Made by a program: the position numbers and the translations under genes. From contig JANWHJ010000079.1 in the NCBI GenBank assembly GCA_025450475.1, forward strand, positions 1-6,685: a DNA stretch of 6,685 nt, written 5' to 3'. This document shows, piece by piece, positions 1 to 5,344 of this stretch (position 1 is the first letter of the stretch; each line of letters starts with the position of its first letter). Source of the stretch: Nitrososphaera sp. (GTDB lineage: Archaea > Thermoproteota > Nitrososphaeria > Nitrososphaerales > Nitrososphaeraceae). Below the pieces are notes generated by a model. The model worked only from the letters and a program-made list of their open reading frames with translations. It was not told the DNA's origin and did not search any database.

Positions 1-10
1 AGATAACAGT

Positions 11-445
11 TTATATGTACGCTAGTGTCCGCTTGTGTATATAATCTTTTGCAGCTGACAGCTGGTTCTTGGCGTTGGAATAAGTCAGATGTTCCATCGC
101 ATCGTCGAAATTCCTCCACGCAAACCCAATGTGCTCGTGCGAAAGTGTTACCTGGCGTGTGTGCGTCCGGGCAAGGAAGAGCACAACCTCTTTCAAGACT
201 AGCCTCCTGTCGTGACGGTACTTGTAATCGATCTTCATGCGGAAGCCGCCGAGGAACTCGACGTCAGTGATGCCGGTCTCCTCCCGGATCTCTCGGGTGG
301 CGGCCTGCATTTCATTCTCGCCGGCCTCAATGTTGCCCTTTGCAAAGTCCCAGTGGCCTGCAGTATAGTGCAATAATAGATATTCCGGCTCTGTCTTGCC
401 TTCGAGGTAAAACACCACTGCACCAGCGGACCGCTCGTCTACCAA
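11..445 (-). CDS. Nudix hydrolase, Ap4A hydrolase (NUDT2-like) type
   Basis: A 144-residue protein with a complete Nudix box at residues 37-59. It fits GX5EX7REUXEEXGU: G37, E43, R51-E52 and E55-E56, the last three glutamates being the expected Mg2+ ligands. The flanking W32, F34 and K36 before the box and the SHEH..FAW stretch near residues 102-110 resemble NUDT2-type asymmetric diadenosine tetraphosphate hydrolases, which cleave Ap4A to ATP and AMP. Length matches that small subfamily. The start is a TTG at 445. An in-frame TGA lies only 14 codons further upstream with no ATG or GTG between, and family members usually begin just before the RSAGAVVF segment. No clear Shine-Dalgarno sits right before the TTG. 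It is the third gene of the DUF373 operon, 42 nt after the 49-residue gene. The substrate is inferred from family; other dinucleotide or capped-RNA substrates are possible. Confidence 0.88.
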   Translation of the reverse strand: MVDERSAGAVVFYLEGKTEPEYLLLHYTAGHWDFAKGNIEAGENEMQAATREIREETGITDVEFLGGFRMKIDYKYRHDRRLVLKEVVLFLARTHTRQVTLSHEHIGFAWRNFDDAMEHLTYSNAKNQLSAAKDYIHKRTLAYI

Positions 446-487
446 TAGTTTGAGATTGTCCAGGTTGTTTGTAAGTTTTTTGCAACC

Positions 488-637
488 TCATTCTTCATCT
501 TCTTCGTCAGCGCGACCATCTTCCTTCTGAAGCGTGGGCGGCGCGTAGTCGTGTATGTCGAGCCATTCTTCCTGCGCCATCCAGTAGCTACAATACCACT
601 TTTGCTGCTGAGGGTCATAGTCTCCGTGCTGCGGCAT
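488..637 (-). CDS. Unrecognised 49-residue acidic, aromatic-rich small protein
   Basis: I do not recognise this family. The ATG at 637 is preceded by AGGTGA (642-647) at a 4-nt spacing, and that site overlaps the TAG stop of the DUF373 gene, leaving 8 nt between the genes. The product has three Trp (W14, W19, W25), four Tyr, one Cys (C16), a WYCSYWM core followed by EEWLDIHDYAPP, and a highly acidic tail (EDGRADEEDEE). There is no signal peptide or membrane segment, so it should be cytosolic. The composition is protein-like, unlike the competing Ser/Thr/Arg-rich frame. It may bind a partner through the aromatic core, or work with the DUF373 protein or the Nudix enzyme beside it; both are guesses. 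Below the usual gene-caller length, it would be easily missed. Confidence 0.68.
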   Translation of the reverse strand: MPQHGDYDPQQQKWYCSYWMAQEEWLDIHDYAPPTLQKEDGRADEEDEE

Positions 638-641
638 TCTT

Positions 642-647
642 TCACCT
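642..647 (-). promoter_or_regulatory. Shine-Dalgarno site of the 49-residue gene
   Basis: AGGTGA on the minus strand lies 4 nt before the ATG at 637 and overlaps the upstream TAG stop (646-648). This decides the start of the small gene and suggests translation coupled to the DUF373 gene. Confidence 0.65.
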
Positions 648-1815
648 AGTGTTTCAGCACTTCGCCGCCCTTTTTGTTCCTGAAATACTGGTACAGGAAT
701 GTTGCGGCTACAAGTGACACTGCAAGACCTATCAAGAGCGACGAGATTAGTGAGAACGGGTTCGTGCCCTCTGTGAGCACGGAGGTGAATTGGAGCACTG
801 GGATGTAAAGTAGCGCGAGCACCACCAGCCGCAATATGTCCGACATTGTCCTTGCGCTCCCCCTGAACCAGTCGCTGAGCAAAAAGCCCCCGAGGATTGT
901 CGCTATCCCTATCCAAAGAAGCGTTACAGTCCCTGTAGTAAAGCTGCCTACGATGACTCTATTCCCGAGGACGTCGAGCACGCCCATCTCAGGCCAGAGC
1001 ATATTTGTGGGTATGCTGGAGATGCCATTTGCAATGGCGGCAAGTATGATGAGCACGCCGGCAATAACAGAGAATATCTTGATGAATGAGGTGGGCGTCA
1101 GCCTCCCAAACGAGCTCACCGTCTTGTCTATGTCAAACGCCCTGACAATAAAGGCGCCGCCGAGGATCGCAAGTATAATAGCCGTGATCCACTTGCCGGC
1201 GTCGAAAATGACTGCCAGCGCTCCGGCTGTCAAGAGTACGCCTGGTACGCCAAGGAAGAACTTTGAATACTGCGAATCATAAACGAGCATTTTCAGATAT
1301 CTGCCCAGCACCGCGTACGAGTATTCGACGCTCCTGCTGTGTCGGATTATGACGCGCTGTACCGAGATGACAGGCACTCGTGACTGGATGACTGGCAGCA
1401 CTGTCTCGTCGTCCTCGCCGTCAGAAACAATGACAGCACCATCGGCATTATATTTCTCAAGGATGCTCTTTACTTCTAGGCTGATCTTCTCATCGGCCTC
1501 GACACCCCTGTTGAACTTGCCGGCCACTACCGCAACTTCGACGGTGTAGCCCTTGCTCACAAGTTCCTCATAATGCTTGACAGCTCCAAAAATTGCGTTC
1601 GAGTCAGCATCCTCCGGGTCCTCGATCGCCAGTCTCGTGCCTGCGTTGATGCAGGCGTCCCGCCCGACAATCGGAGTCTCAATACCGCCCTTTGTGCCAA
1701 TGTCGTCGTCCCTATCTATGCACAGCACGAGAATCTTGCTGTGCGTGACCTCCTTTGAGGGGCTTGTGGTCTTCGAGCCGGCTGGGACGGTCTTCTCAAA
1801 ATTGGAATGCGGCAT
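646..1815 (-). CDS. DUF373 family integral membrane protein
   Basis: A 389-residue protein of the archaeal DUF373/COG2237 family, whose function is unknown. The soluble N-terminal half (about residues 27-180) carries two conserved-looking acidic clusters, CIDRDDDIG at 32-40 and SDGEDDE at 131-137, alternating with beta strands (KILVLCID, VEVAVVAG, GAVIVSD) in a Rossmann-like order. These could bind a metal or nucleotide, which is inference. The C-terminal half has about six hydrophobic helices, near 186-204, 208-226, 244-264, 291-314, 327-346 and 354-376. The ATG at 1815 gives roughly 25 polar residues ahead of the usual family start near SKILVLCIDRDDD. No in-frame ATG, GTG or TTG sits at that inner position, so the extension is probably real. 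It is the first gene of a likely operon with the 49-residue gene and the Nudix hydrolase, and a TATA-like box lies at 1851-1862. Confidence 0.88.
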   Translation of the reverse strand: MPHSNFEKTVPAGSKTTSPSKEVTHSKILVLCIDRDDDIGTKGGIETPIVGRDACINAGTRLAIEDPEDADSNAIFGAVKHYEELVSKGYTVEVAVVAGKFNRGVEADEKISLEVKSILEKYNADGAVIVSDGEDDETVLPVIQSRVPVISVQRVIIRHSRSVEYSYAVLGRYLKMLVYDSQYSKFFLGVPGVLLTAGALAVIFDAGKWITAIILAILGGAFIVRAFDIDKTVSSFGRLTPTSFIKIFSVIAGVLIILAAIANGISSIPTNMLWPEMGVLDVLGNRVIVGSFTTGTVTLLWIGIATILGGFLLSDWFRGSARTMSDILRLVVLALLYIPVLQFTSVLTEGTNPFSLISSLLIGLAVSLVAATFLYQYFRNKKGGEVLKH

Positions 1816-1850
1816 CTTCGCTGTCAGTACTTTGTAGAATTGTTTGCGGG

Positions 1851-1862
1851 TTAATTAATTTA
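1851..1862 (-). promoter_or_regulatory. TATA-like box for the DUF373 operon
   Basis: The minus strand reads AAATTAATTAA here. Transcription starting about 26 nt downstream, near 1829, would give a leader of about 14 nt before the ATG at 1815. No Shine-Dalgarno is visible, as expected for very short archaeal leaders. Confidence 0.4.
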
Positions 1863-1941
1863 ATCCACTCTTTGATAAGCGGAATTAATGTATTTGAAAA
1901 ATCTCATGAATCTCTTTAACTCTTGTATTATTCTTGAGACT

Positions 1942-1948
1942 AAAAAAA
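1942..1948 (-). terminator. T7 run, possible second terminator
   Basis: Seven consecutive T on the minus strand, which is enough for termination in many archaea. It lies 71 bp downstream of a first T7 run with the same flanking bases. It may act as a fail-safe for the secreted-protein gene or end a small RNA. Confidence 0.4.
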
Positions 1949-1970
1949 CCTACTCTAAGATACTGTTGAC

Positions 1971-1987
1971 GCCGAATGGTACTCGGC
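1971..1987 (-). other. Small stem-loop, GCCGA/TCGGC
   Basis: GCCGA (1971-1975) and TCGGC (1983-1987) are exact reverse complements around a 7-nt loop. Pairing stops at the fifth base pair. It sits between the two T7 runs. Short stems like this occur by chance, so a role is uncertain. Confidence 0.3.
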
Positions 1988-2012
1988 TAAAGACGTGAGA
2001 ATGCTAGAAACT

Positions 2013-2037
2013 AAAAAAAGAGGAGATGCCCCCTCGA
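2013..2037 (-). terminator. Terminator of the secreted-protein gene
   Basis: On the minus strand a GAGG...CCTC stem with a loop of about 8 nt (2021-2036) is followed directly by seven T (2013-2019). It lies about 30 nt past the TGA stop at 2069. The T run is likely the main signal. Confidence 0.6.
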
Positions 2038-2068
2038 GAACTTATTAGCGAATGATTCCATCCAACAC

Positions 2069-2548
2069 TCAGTGATGCTGGTTTTCTTTATGCTTCGCGC
2101 CCACAACATTTATTGTGTCCCAATCGACTCCAAGCGAGTCATCGTCTTGACAATAGAACTTGGCTGTGAGTTCATTATTGTCTCCTTTCACAATTAGGTG
2201 GTAGTTAGAGGTATATGTAAACTTCCAAGTCGAATAGTCGTCGCTTCCACCTGGGCCAGTCGGTGTAACTTCCTGATAGGGTTTCATGTCGTTCCAATCC
2301 ACGTACACTTCACAGTCTTCTGTTTTTGAGGTACCATCATCGGTAGATGTTCCTGAAATCGTCAGCTTTCCCGTGGGAACTTTGCTTCCGTCATCATGGG
2401 AAGTAATTTCTACATTGAATTTTGAAGGCAGAGCATATGCAGTACCATTGGTCATGACCATGGATGCCGAAGCTACTAGCAATGTAGCCGTGGCCAGCAA
2501 GGTCATCGTGAAGTTGAGGATTTTGCGTTCGGATTTGGTATCGTACAT
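2069..2548 (-). CDS. Secreted Ig-like domain protein, thaumarchaeal type
   Basis: From the ATG at 2548 this is a 159-residue protein with a classical Sec signal peptide: basic n-region (KSERK), hydrophobic core at about 17-32, and a likely cut after AYA at residue 39. The mature part is one beta-rich Ig-like domain, beginning FNVEITS with a P.GKLTISGTSTDD strand pair, typical of archaeal and bacterial surface Ig-like repeats. C79 and C133 probably form an extracytoplasmic disulfide. The tail is His-rich (HKENQHH). There is no membrane anchor or sorting motif, so it may be released or bound to the S-layer. A GTG at 2569 would add seven residues, but a TATA-like box at 2573-2580 predicts a transcript start near 2550, favouring a leaderless ATG at 2548. 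Hand-counted GC of a 360-nt stretch is about 44%, lower than its neighbours. The partner or ligand is unknown. Confidence 0.72.
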   Translation of the reverse strand: MYDTKSERKILNFTMTLLATATLLVASASMVMTNGTAYALPSKFNVEITSHDDGSKVPTGKLTISGTSTDDGTSKTEDCEVYVDWNDMKPYQEVTPTGPGGSDDYSTWKFTYTSNYHLIVKGDNNELTAKFYCQDDDSLGVDWDTINVVGAKHKENQHH

Positions 2549-2572
2549 GTTAATGCAAGACCAATTCACACC

Positions 2573-2580
2573 GTATTAAG
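2573..2580 (-). promoter_or_regulatory. TATA-like box for the secreted-protein gene
   Basis: The minus strand reads CTTAATAC, centred about 26 nt before 2550. This predicts a nearly leaderless mRNA starting at the ATG at 2548. Confidence 0.35.
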
Positions 2581-2606
2581 GAAATCGCTCGAAATTACCT
2601 AGTCAT

Positions 2607-2620
2607 TGTGTTAGAACACA
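2607..2620. repeat. 14-nt inverted repeat TGTGTT-AG-AACACA
   Basis: Two perfect 6-nt arms separated by 2 nt. It lies 27 bp beyond the predicted TATA box of the secreted-protein gene and downstream of the methyltransferase stop. It could be an operator for a dimeric regulator or part of a transcript end; nothing else in the sequence decides. Confidence 0.35.
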
Positions 2621-2649
2621 CTACCGGGATACTCGCTCCAGCGATAACC

Positions 2650-3246
2650 CTAGGACTTGAAGTCGAGGCAGACCATATAGAGTTCGCTGCTCTGCTGCCT
2701 ACTTGCCGAGGGCTTGCTGAGAAGCACCCTGGCAAAGCTCTTCCTCAATTGAACCCGGAACTCGTTTAGCATCTCGCCCTCGAACACCTTGAACACAGCG
2801 TTCCCTCCTATTCTAAGGGTTTGCCGGGCAAGGTCGAACGCGATCGTCGAAAGCGAGATCTGCCGCGCGTGGTCAATGTCCCATACGCCGCTCACGTTTG
2901 GCGCCAGGTCAGAAAGAACGACATCGGCCTTGATTCCCCCCAGTATGTCGGCGATTTCCTTTAGCGTGCTTGGTTCCTCGATATTACCTTGCAGCACGGC
3001 CGCGCCGGCGACAGGCTCGACAGATTTCAGATCTATGCCAATCACCTTGCCTGTGGAACCCACTTCTTTTGCTGCAACTTGTAGCCAACCACCCGGGGCA
3101 CACCCCAAGTCGACAACCTTGCTTCCCCTTTTGAGAATGTGGTAAGAATCGTTCAGTTGCAATAATTTGAAAGCCGACCTTGCCCGATATCCTCGGTCCT
3201 TTGCCAGACGGCGATACTGGTCTTTACGCGCGTCAGCAAGTCTCAT
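2650..3246 (-). CDS. rlmE: RlmE/FtsJ-type RNA 2'-O-methyltransferase
   Basis: A 198-residue class I SAM-dependent methyltransferase that should 2'-O-methylate a uridine in the A-loop of 23S rRNA. The SAM-binding motif VVDLGCAPGGW is at 44-54 and the acidic end of the next strand (IGIDL) at 69-73. The full K-D-K-E catalytic tetrad is visible: K27 (SAFKLLQL), D113 (LSDLAP), K153 (VFKVFEGE) and E188 (SSELYMV). This matches the E. coli K38-D124-K164-E199 set with a constant offset of 11. Length is normal for the family, with no C-terminal Spb1-like extension. The ATG at 3246 overlaps the TGA stop of the upstream TFE-beta-like gene as ATGA, so translation is probably coupled and both share one promoter. 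rRNA is the expected substrate; archaeal FtsJ homologs acting on tRNA cannot be excluded from sequence alone. Confidence 0.93.
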   Translation of the reverse strand: MRLADARKDQYRRLAKDRGYRARSAFKLLQLNDSYHILKRGSKVVDLGCAPGGWLQVAAKEVGSTGKVIGIDLKSVEPVAGAAVLQGNIEEPSTLKEIADILGGIKADVVLSDLAPNVSGVWDIDHARQISLSTIAFDLARQTLRIGGNAVFKVFEGEMLNEFRVQLRKSFARVLLSKPSASRQQSSELYMVCLDFKS

Positions 3247-3647
3247 TTCTTGGCAGGGGCTTTTTGCGGCTTCTGATTTACGTTGGCGTTAAATGAGTTG
3301 ATGAGCCAGTCTTCAATCAAATTGCAGCTCGTTGGGCTGTACGAGCCGTCGAGTGAGCACATGTGTTCAACAGGACACGTCAAACAGGGCGCCGCATCAA
3401 TGCTCGCAGTCTCGACAGGAAGTTTGACGGCATAAAGTTTGTAGGTCCACCTGCCGCTTTCGAGAATTTTTTCACGCCGGATAAGCGAACGCTTTTCGAG
3501 GCGAATAGCCATGCGTGATCCGTCGCGGCTTGTCAGGTCCAGCTCCTTCCACAGCTCGGACTGCAGTATGCCGTCCTTGCCGTTGCTGATTATAGTGCGA
3601 AAAACTTTTCCCGTGAGATCCTCAATCTGAGACTCGTTTAATTTCAA
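3243..3647 (-). CDS. TFE-beta (hRPC39/Rpc34-like) transcription factor with Fe-S cysteines
   Basis: A 134-residue protein. Residues about 8-75 form one winged helix (GILQSELWKELDLTSRDGSR, then a wing ending GRWTYKLYA). Four cysteines follow: C88, C91, C97 and C108 (C-x2-C-x5-C-x10-C). A winged helix plus four-Cys [4Fe-4S] domain of this length is the architecture of archaeal TFE-beta, ortholog of the RNA polymerase III subunit hRPC39. TFE-beta pairs with TFE-alpha to stabilise open promoter complexes. The tail after residue 118 is Lys/Pro-rich and probably disordered. The start must be the TTG at 3647: the codon before it is an in-frame TGA and the next Met is residue 46. The gene overlaps rlmE by 4 nt. 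It may be annotated elsewhere as a MarR-like regulator, but the cysteine pattern argues for TFE-beta. Confidence 0.78.
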   Translation of the reverse strand: MKLNESQIEDLTGKVFRTIISNGKDGILQSELWKELDLTSRDGSRMAIRLEKRSLIRREKILESGRWTYKLYAVKLPVETASIDAAPCLTCPVEHMCSLDGSYSPTSCNLIEDWLINSFNANVNQKPQKAPAKK

Positions 3648-3677
3648 TCAACATAACCCCGGAGTGTAAGTCATCAG

Positions 3678-3685
3678 TAATTATG
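3678..3685 (-). promoter_or_regulatory. TATA-like box for the TFE-beta/rlmE operon
   Basis: The minus strand reads CATAATTA, about 26 nt before a predicted start near 3655. The leader before the TTG at 3647 would then be about 8 nt. Confidence 0.35.
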
Positions 3686-3744
3686 ACTGCACCGATAGAT
3701 AACCCTTTTTGAAGGCGTAGTGGCAGTCAAAGAAATAGATAGAA

Positions 3745-3756
3745 ATCGCTAGCGAT
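3745..3756. repeat. Perfect 12-bp palindrome ATCGCTAGCGAT
   Basis: A gapless perfect palindrome that starts 7 nt past the TAG stop of the dehydratase gene. On RNA it could fold only as a 4-bp stem with a CTAG loop, so a protein site or a weak 3'-end signal is equally possible. A T-rich stretch follows on the minus strand at 3728-3744. Confidence 0.4.
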
Positions 3757-3763
3757 ATTCAGC

Positions 3764-5287
3764 CTAGGATTTCTTTTTGGCATGCTTTGCACCAAATATG
3801 CTATCGAAGTACTCTGTAGACTCGGGCACGCTCTCTGCGGCTTCGCCTTCCTTGACTCTGGCGAGCCTCTTTGCGACTTTCTTTTTGTACTCCAGCTGCA
3901 TCTGACGCGCGATCTGGATCCTCTGCGCCTGGGGGGAGCCTGCACCGTGCATCGACTCTGTCAAGTAGCCGACGGCGTTCCTTCCAAGTGTCATGTTTTC
4001 AATCAGCCGGAGCACCCTCATCCTGTTCTCTGTTGATACGCCTTTTCTGCCCTTCAGGTATTTTTCAAGCAGCGGGCCGATCTCCGGGCTGCGGAAGTCC
4101 TTCTCCGAAGGCATCGTGACCATAAGACCGCCGGCAATGTCCTGCGCAAGCCTGCCTATTTCATATGGGAACCTCGTGACGTTATGTTTGCAGACGTTTG
4201 CTAGCATGTCGTCGTTCTGCCAGTTGCCGGACGACGTCTGGTGTGAACGGTACGAAGAGGCGATTCCTGCAGCAAATATCGTTTCGTTGAGATGCGTCAT
4301 TTCGACCAACTTGTCCTTAATGTGCGATGCGTTTGCGACGCCGTTGTAGTCAGCTATCGCCGCGGCCGCACCTATCAGGGCGTCACCAAGGCCGGTCTTA
4401 CAGACATAGCTCCGCCTATGATAGCAGGTGAAGCGTTCAACAAGCATGGCAGCGTATTCATATTCGCCGTCCATGAATATCATCTCATTTGGAATGAACA
4501 CGTCTTTGAAAATTATCATGGCCTCCTGGCCTGAATACATCACGTTGCCGGCGTCGATTTCACCGCCCTCCATACTCCTAGTGTCACAAGACTGCCTGCC
4601 GTACACGTAGGTGATGCCTGGTGCATCCACCCGTACCGCGCCTACTATTGCGTATTCCTTGTCCTCTGCTTTCAGCCTCATCGTGGGCATGACCAGGATC
4701 CAGTGCGAGTTGATGCAACCTGTCTGGTGTGCCTTTGCGCCCGTAATATAGACTCCCTTGCTGTCGCGCTTTGTGATGTGCACAAACATGTCTGGGTCTT
4801 CCTGCTGCGACGGTGAAAGGCTGCGGTCGCCCTTTACGTCAGTCATTGCGCCGCCAATCACTAGGTTGTCGCGCTGCATCTCTTTAATGAACTCTATCAG
4901 GCGCTTGTGGTATTCGGTACCGTGCTTTCCGTCCATTTCAAAAGTAGTTGAATATAACGAGTTGAGCGCGTCCATTCCTACACAGCGTTGGAAGCACGTG
5001 CCAGTTAGCTGGCCGAGCTTTCTTTGCATCCTGTTCTGGTCCACTAGGTCCTTCGCGCTTTCGGCAATGTGTAGAAACCTGTTGACATCGATGCCTGTCA
5101 GTGAAGACTTTACTGACGCAAGTGTTGGCTCTTCATTTGCCAGATCATAGGTCTCTGCAACCGCATTAATCGATGGTCGGATCATTGGATGGTCGACCGG
5201 CTCTTTTACGAGCTCTCCAAATAAGTAGATCTTTAGCTTCCTGCCCCGGAGGCTCTGAATATACTCTGCCCCGTTCTTTATTGGCAT
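3764..5287 (-). CDS. abfD: 4-hydroxybutyryl-CoA dehydratase (3HP/4HB carbon-fixation cycle)
   Basis: A 507-residue FAD and [4Fe-4S] enzyme that dehydrates 4-hydroxybutyryl-CoA to crotonyl-CoA by a radical mechanism, a defining step of the 3-hydroxypropionate/4-hydroxybutyrate CO2-fixation cycle of ammonia-oxidising archaea. It has the acyl-CoA-dehydrogenase-like fold shared with HpaB flavin hydroxylases, but the Fe-S ligands separate it from them: C98 and C102 (GTCFQRC), H290 and C296 (YHRRSYVC). Equivalents of other residues reported important in the clostridial enzyme appear as Q100, T189 (AHQTG), E255 and Y294. The HGAGSP segment at 447-452 is near the C-terminal active-site region. The tail after about 478 is charged and ends KHAKKKS. 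Length is close to the usual 490-510. The ATG at 5287 has a strong TATA box at 5317-5327, implying a leader of about 8 nt. It appears to be transcribed alone. Confidence 0.95.
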   Translation of the reverse strand: MPIKNGAEYIQSLRGRKLKIYLFGELVKEPVDHPMIRPSINAVAETYDLANEEPTLASVKSSLTGIDVNRFLHIAESAKDLVDQNRMQRKLGQLTGTCFQRCVGMDALNSLYSTTFEMDGKHGTEYHKRLIEFIKEMQRDNLVIGGAMTDVKGDRSLSPSQQEDPDMFVHITKRDSKGVYITGAKAHQTGCINSHWILVMPTMRLKAEDKEYAIVGAVRVDAPGITYVYGRQSCDTRSMEGGEIDAGNVMYSGQEAMIIFKDVFIPNEMIFMDGEYEYAAMLVERFTCYHRRSYVCKTGLGDALIGAAAAIADYNGVANASHIKDKLVEMTHLNETIFAAGIASSYRSHQTSSGNWQNDDMLANVCKHNVTRFPYEIGRLAQDIAGGLMVTMPSEKDFRSPEIGPLLEKYLKGRKGVSTENRMRVLRLIENMTLGRNAVGYLTESMHGAGSPQAQRIQIARQMQLEYKKKVAKRLARVKEGEAAESVPESTEYFDSIFGAKHAKKKS

Positions 5288-5316
5288 GTGTGCGAAAGTA
5301 CTAGCACTCGAATGTT

Positions 5317-5327
5317 ATTTATATTTT
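5317..5327 (-). promoter_or_regulatory. TATA box for 4-hydroxybutyryl-CoA dehydratase
   Basis: The minus strand reads AAAATATAAAT, the best TATA match in the window. A start about 26 nt downstream (near 5295) gives a leader of about 8 nt before the ATG at 5287, fitting strong expression of a central carbon-fixation enzyme. Confidence 0.6.
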
Positions 5328-5344
5328 CTTAGCTAGAATTTGGT

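Larger units (their letters stand above)
1816..2068. other. AT-rich intergenic spacer
   Basis: About 250 bp between the secreted-protein gene and the DUF373 operon without a convincing coding frame. It holds the promoter box at 1851-1862, two T7 runs on the minus strand (1942-1948 and 2013-2019) and a 5-bp stem with a 7-nt loop at 1971-1987. The two T7 runs share the context GA(A/G)ACTAAAAAAA on the plus strand, 71 bp apart. I found no tRNA and no C/D box motifs. Confidence 0.6.

Noticed and set aside
439..645. 68-codon frame starting at a GTG at 645 that runs into the Nudix start
   Set aside because: It overlaps the 49-residue gene in another frame. Its product is rich in Ser, Thr, Arg and Lys without domain signs, and the Shine-Dalgarno at 642-647 overlaps its start instead of preceding it.
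638..916. Upstream extension of the 49-residue frame into the DUF373 gene
   Set aside because: The extension is antisense-free but lies out of frame within the real DUF373 coding region, is Arg/His/Pro-rich, and the Shine-Dalgarno supports the ATG at 637.
836..1282. 148-codon plus-strand frame
   Set aside because: It is the complement of the DUF373 membrane helices, so its hydrophobic look is inherited. No start signal is visible and no domain is recognised.
1748..1756. Strong Shine-Dalgarno-like AAAGGAGGT inside the DUF373 gene
   Set aside because: No ATG, GTG or TTG follows at 4-12 nt. The bases simply encode Ser-Lys-Glu-Val.
1949..2012. tRNA or C/D box RNA between the two T7 runs
   Set aside because: There is only one short stem, no cloverleaf, no T-loop consensus, and no RTGATGA/CTGA boxes on either strand.
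2549..2569. GTG at 2569 as start of the secreted protein
   Set aside because: It adds seven residues ahead of an already complete signal peptide and would sit upstream of the transcript start predicted from the TATA box. It cannot be fully excluded.
2633..2644. TCGCT-CC-AGCGA hairpin just past the rlmE stop as a terminator
   Set aside because: The loop of 2 nt is too tight for a stable 5-bp stem and no T run follows on the minus strand.
2789..3145. 118-codon plus-strand frame
   Set aside because: It lies antisense to the catalytic core of rlmE, whose motifs are all intact. The product has Ser/Pro/Thr-rich shadow composition.
3993..5150. Several plus-strand frames of 60-130 codons
   Set aside because: All are antisense to the intact 4-hydroxybutyryl-CoA dehydratase gene and show no domain or ribosome-binding site.
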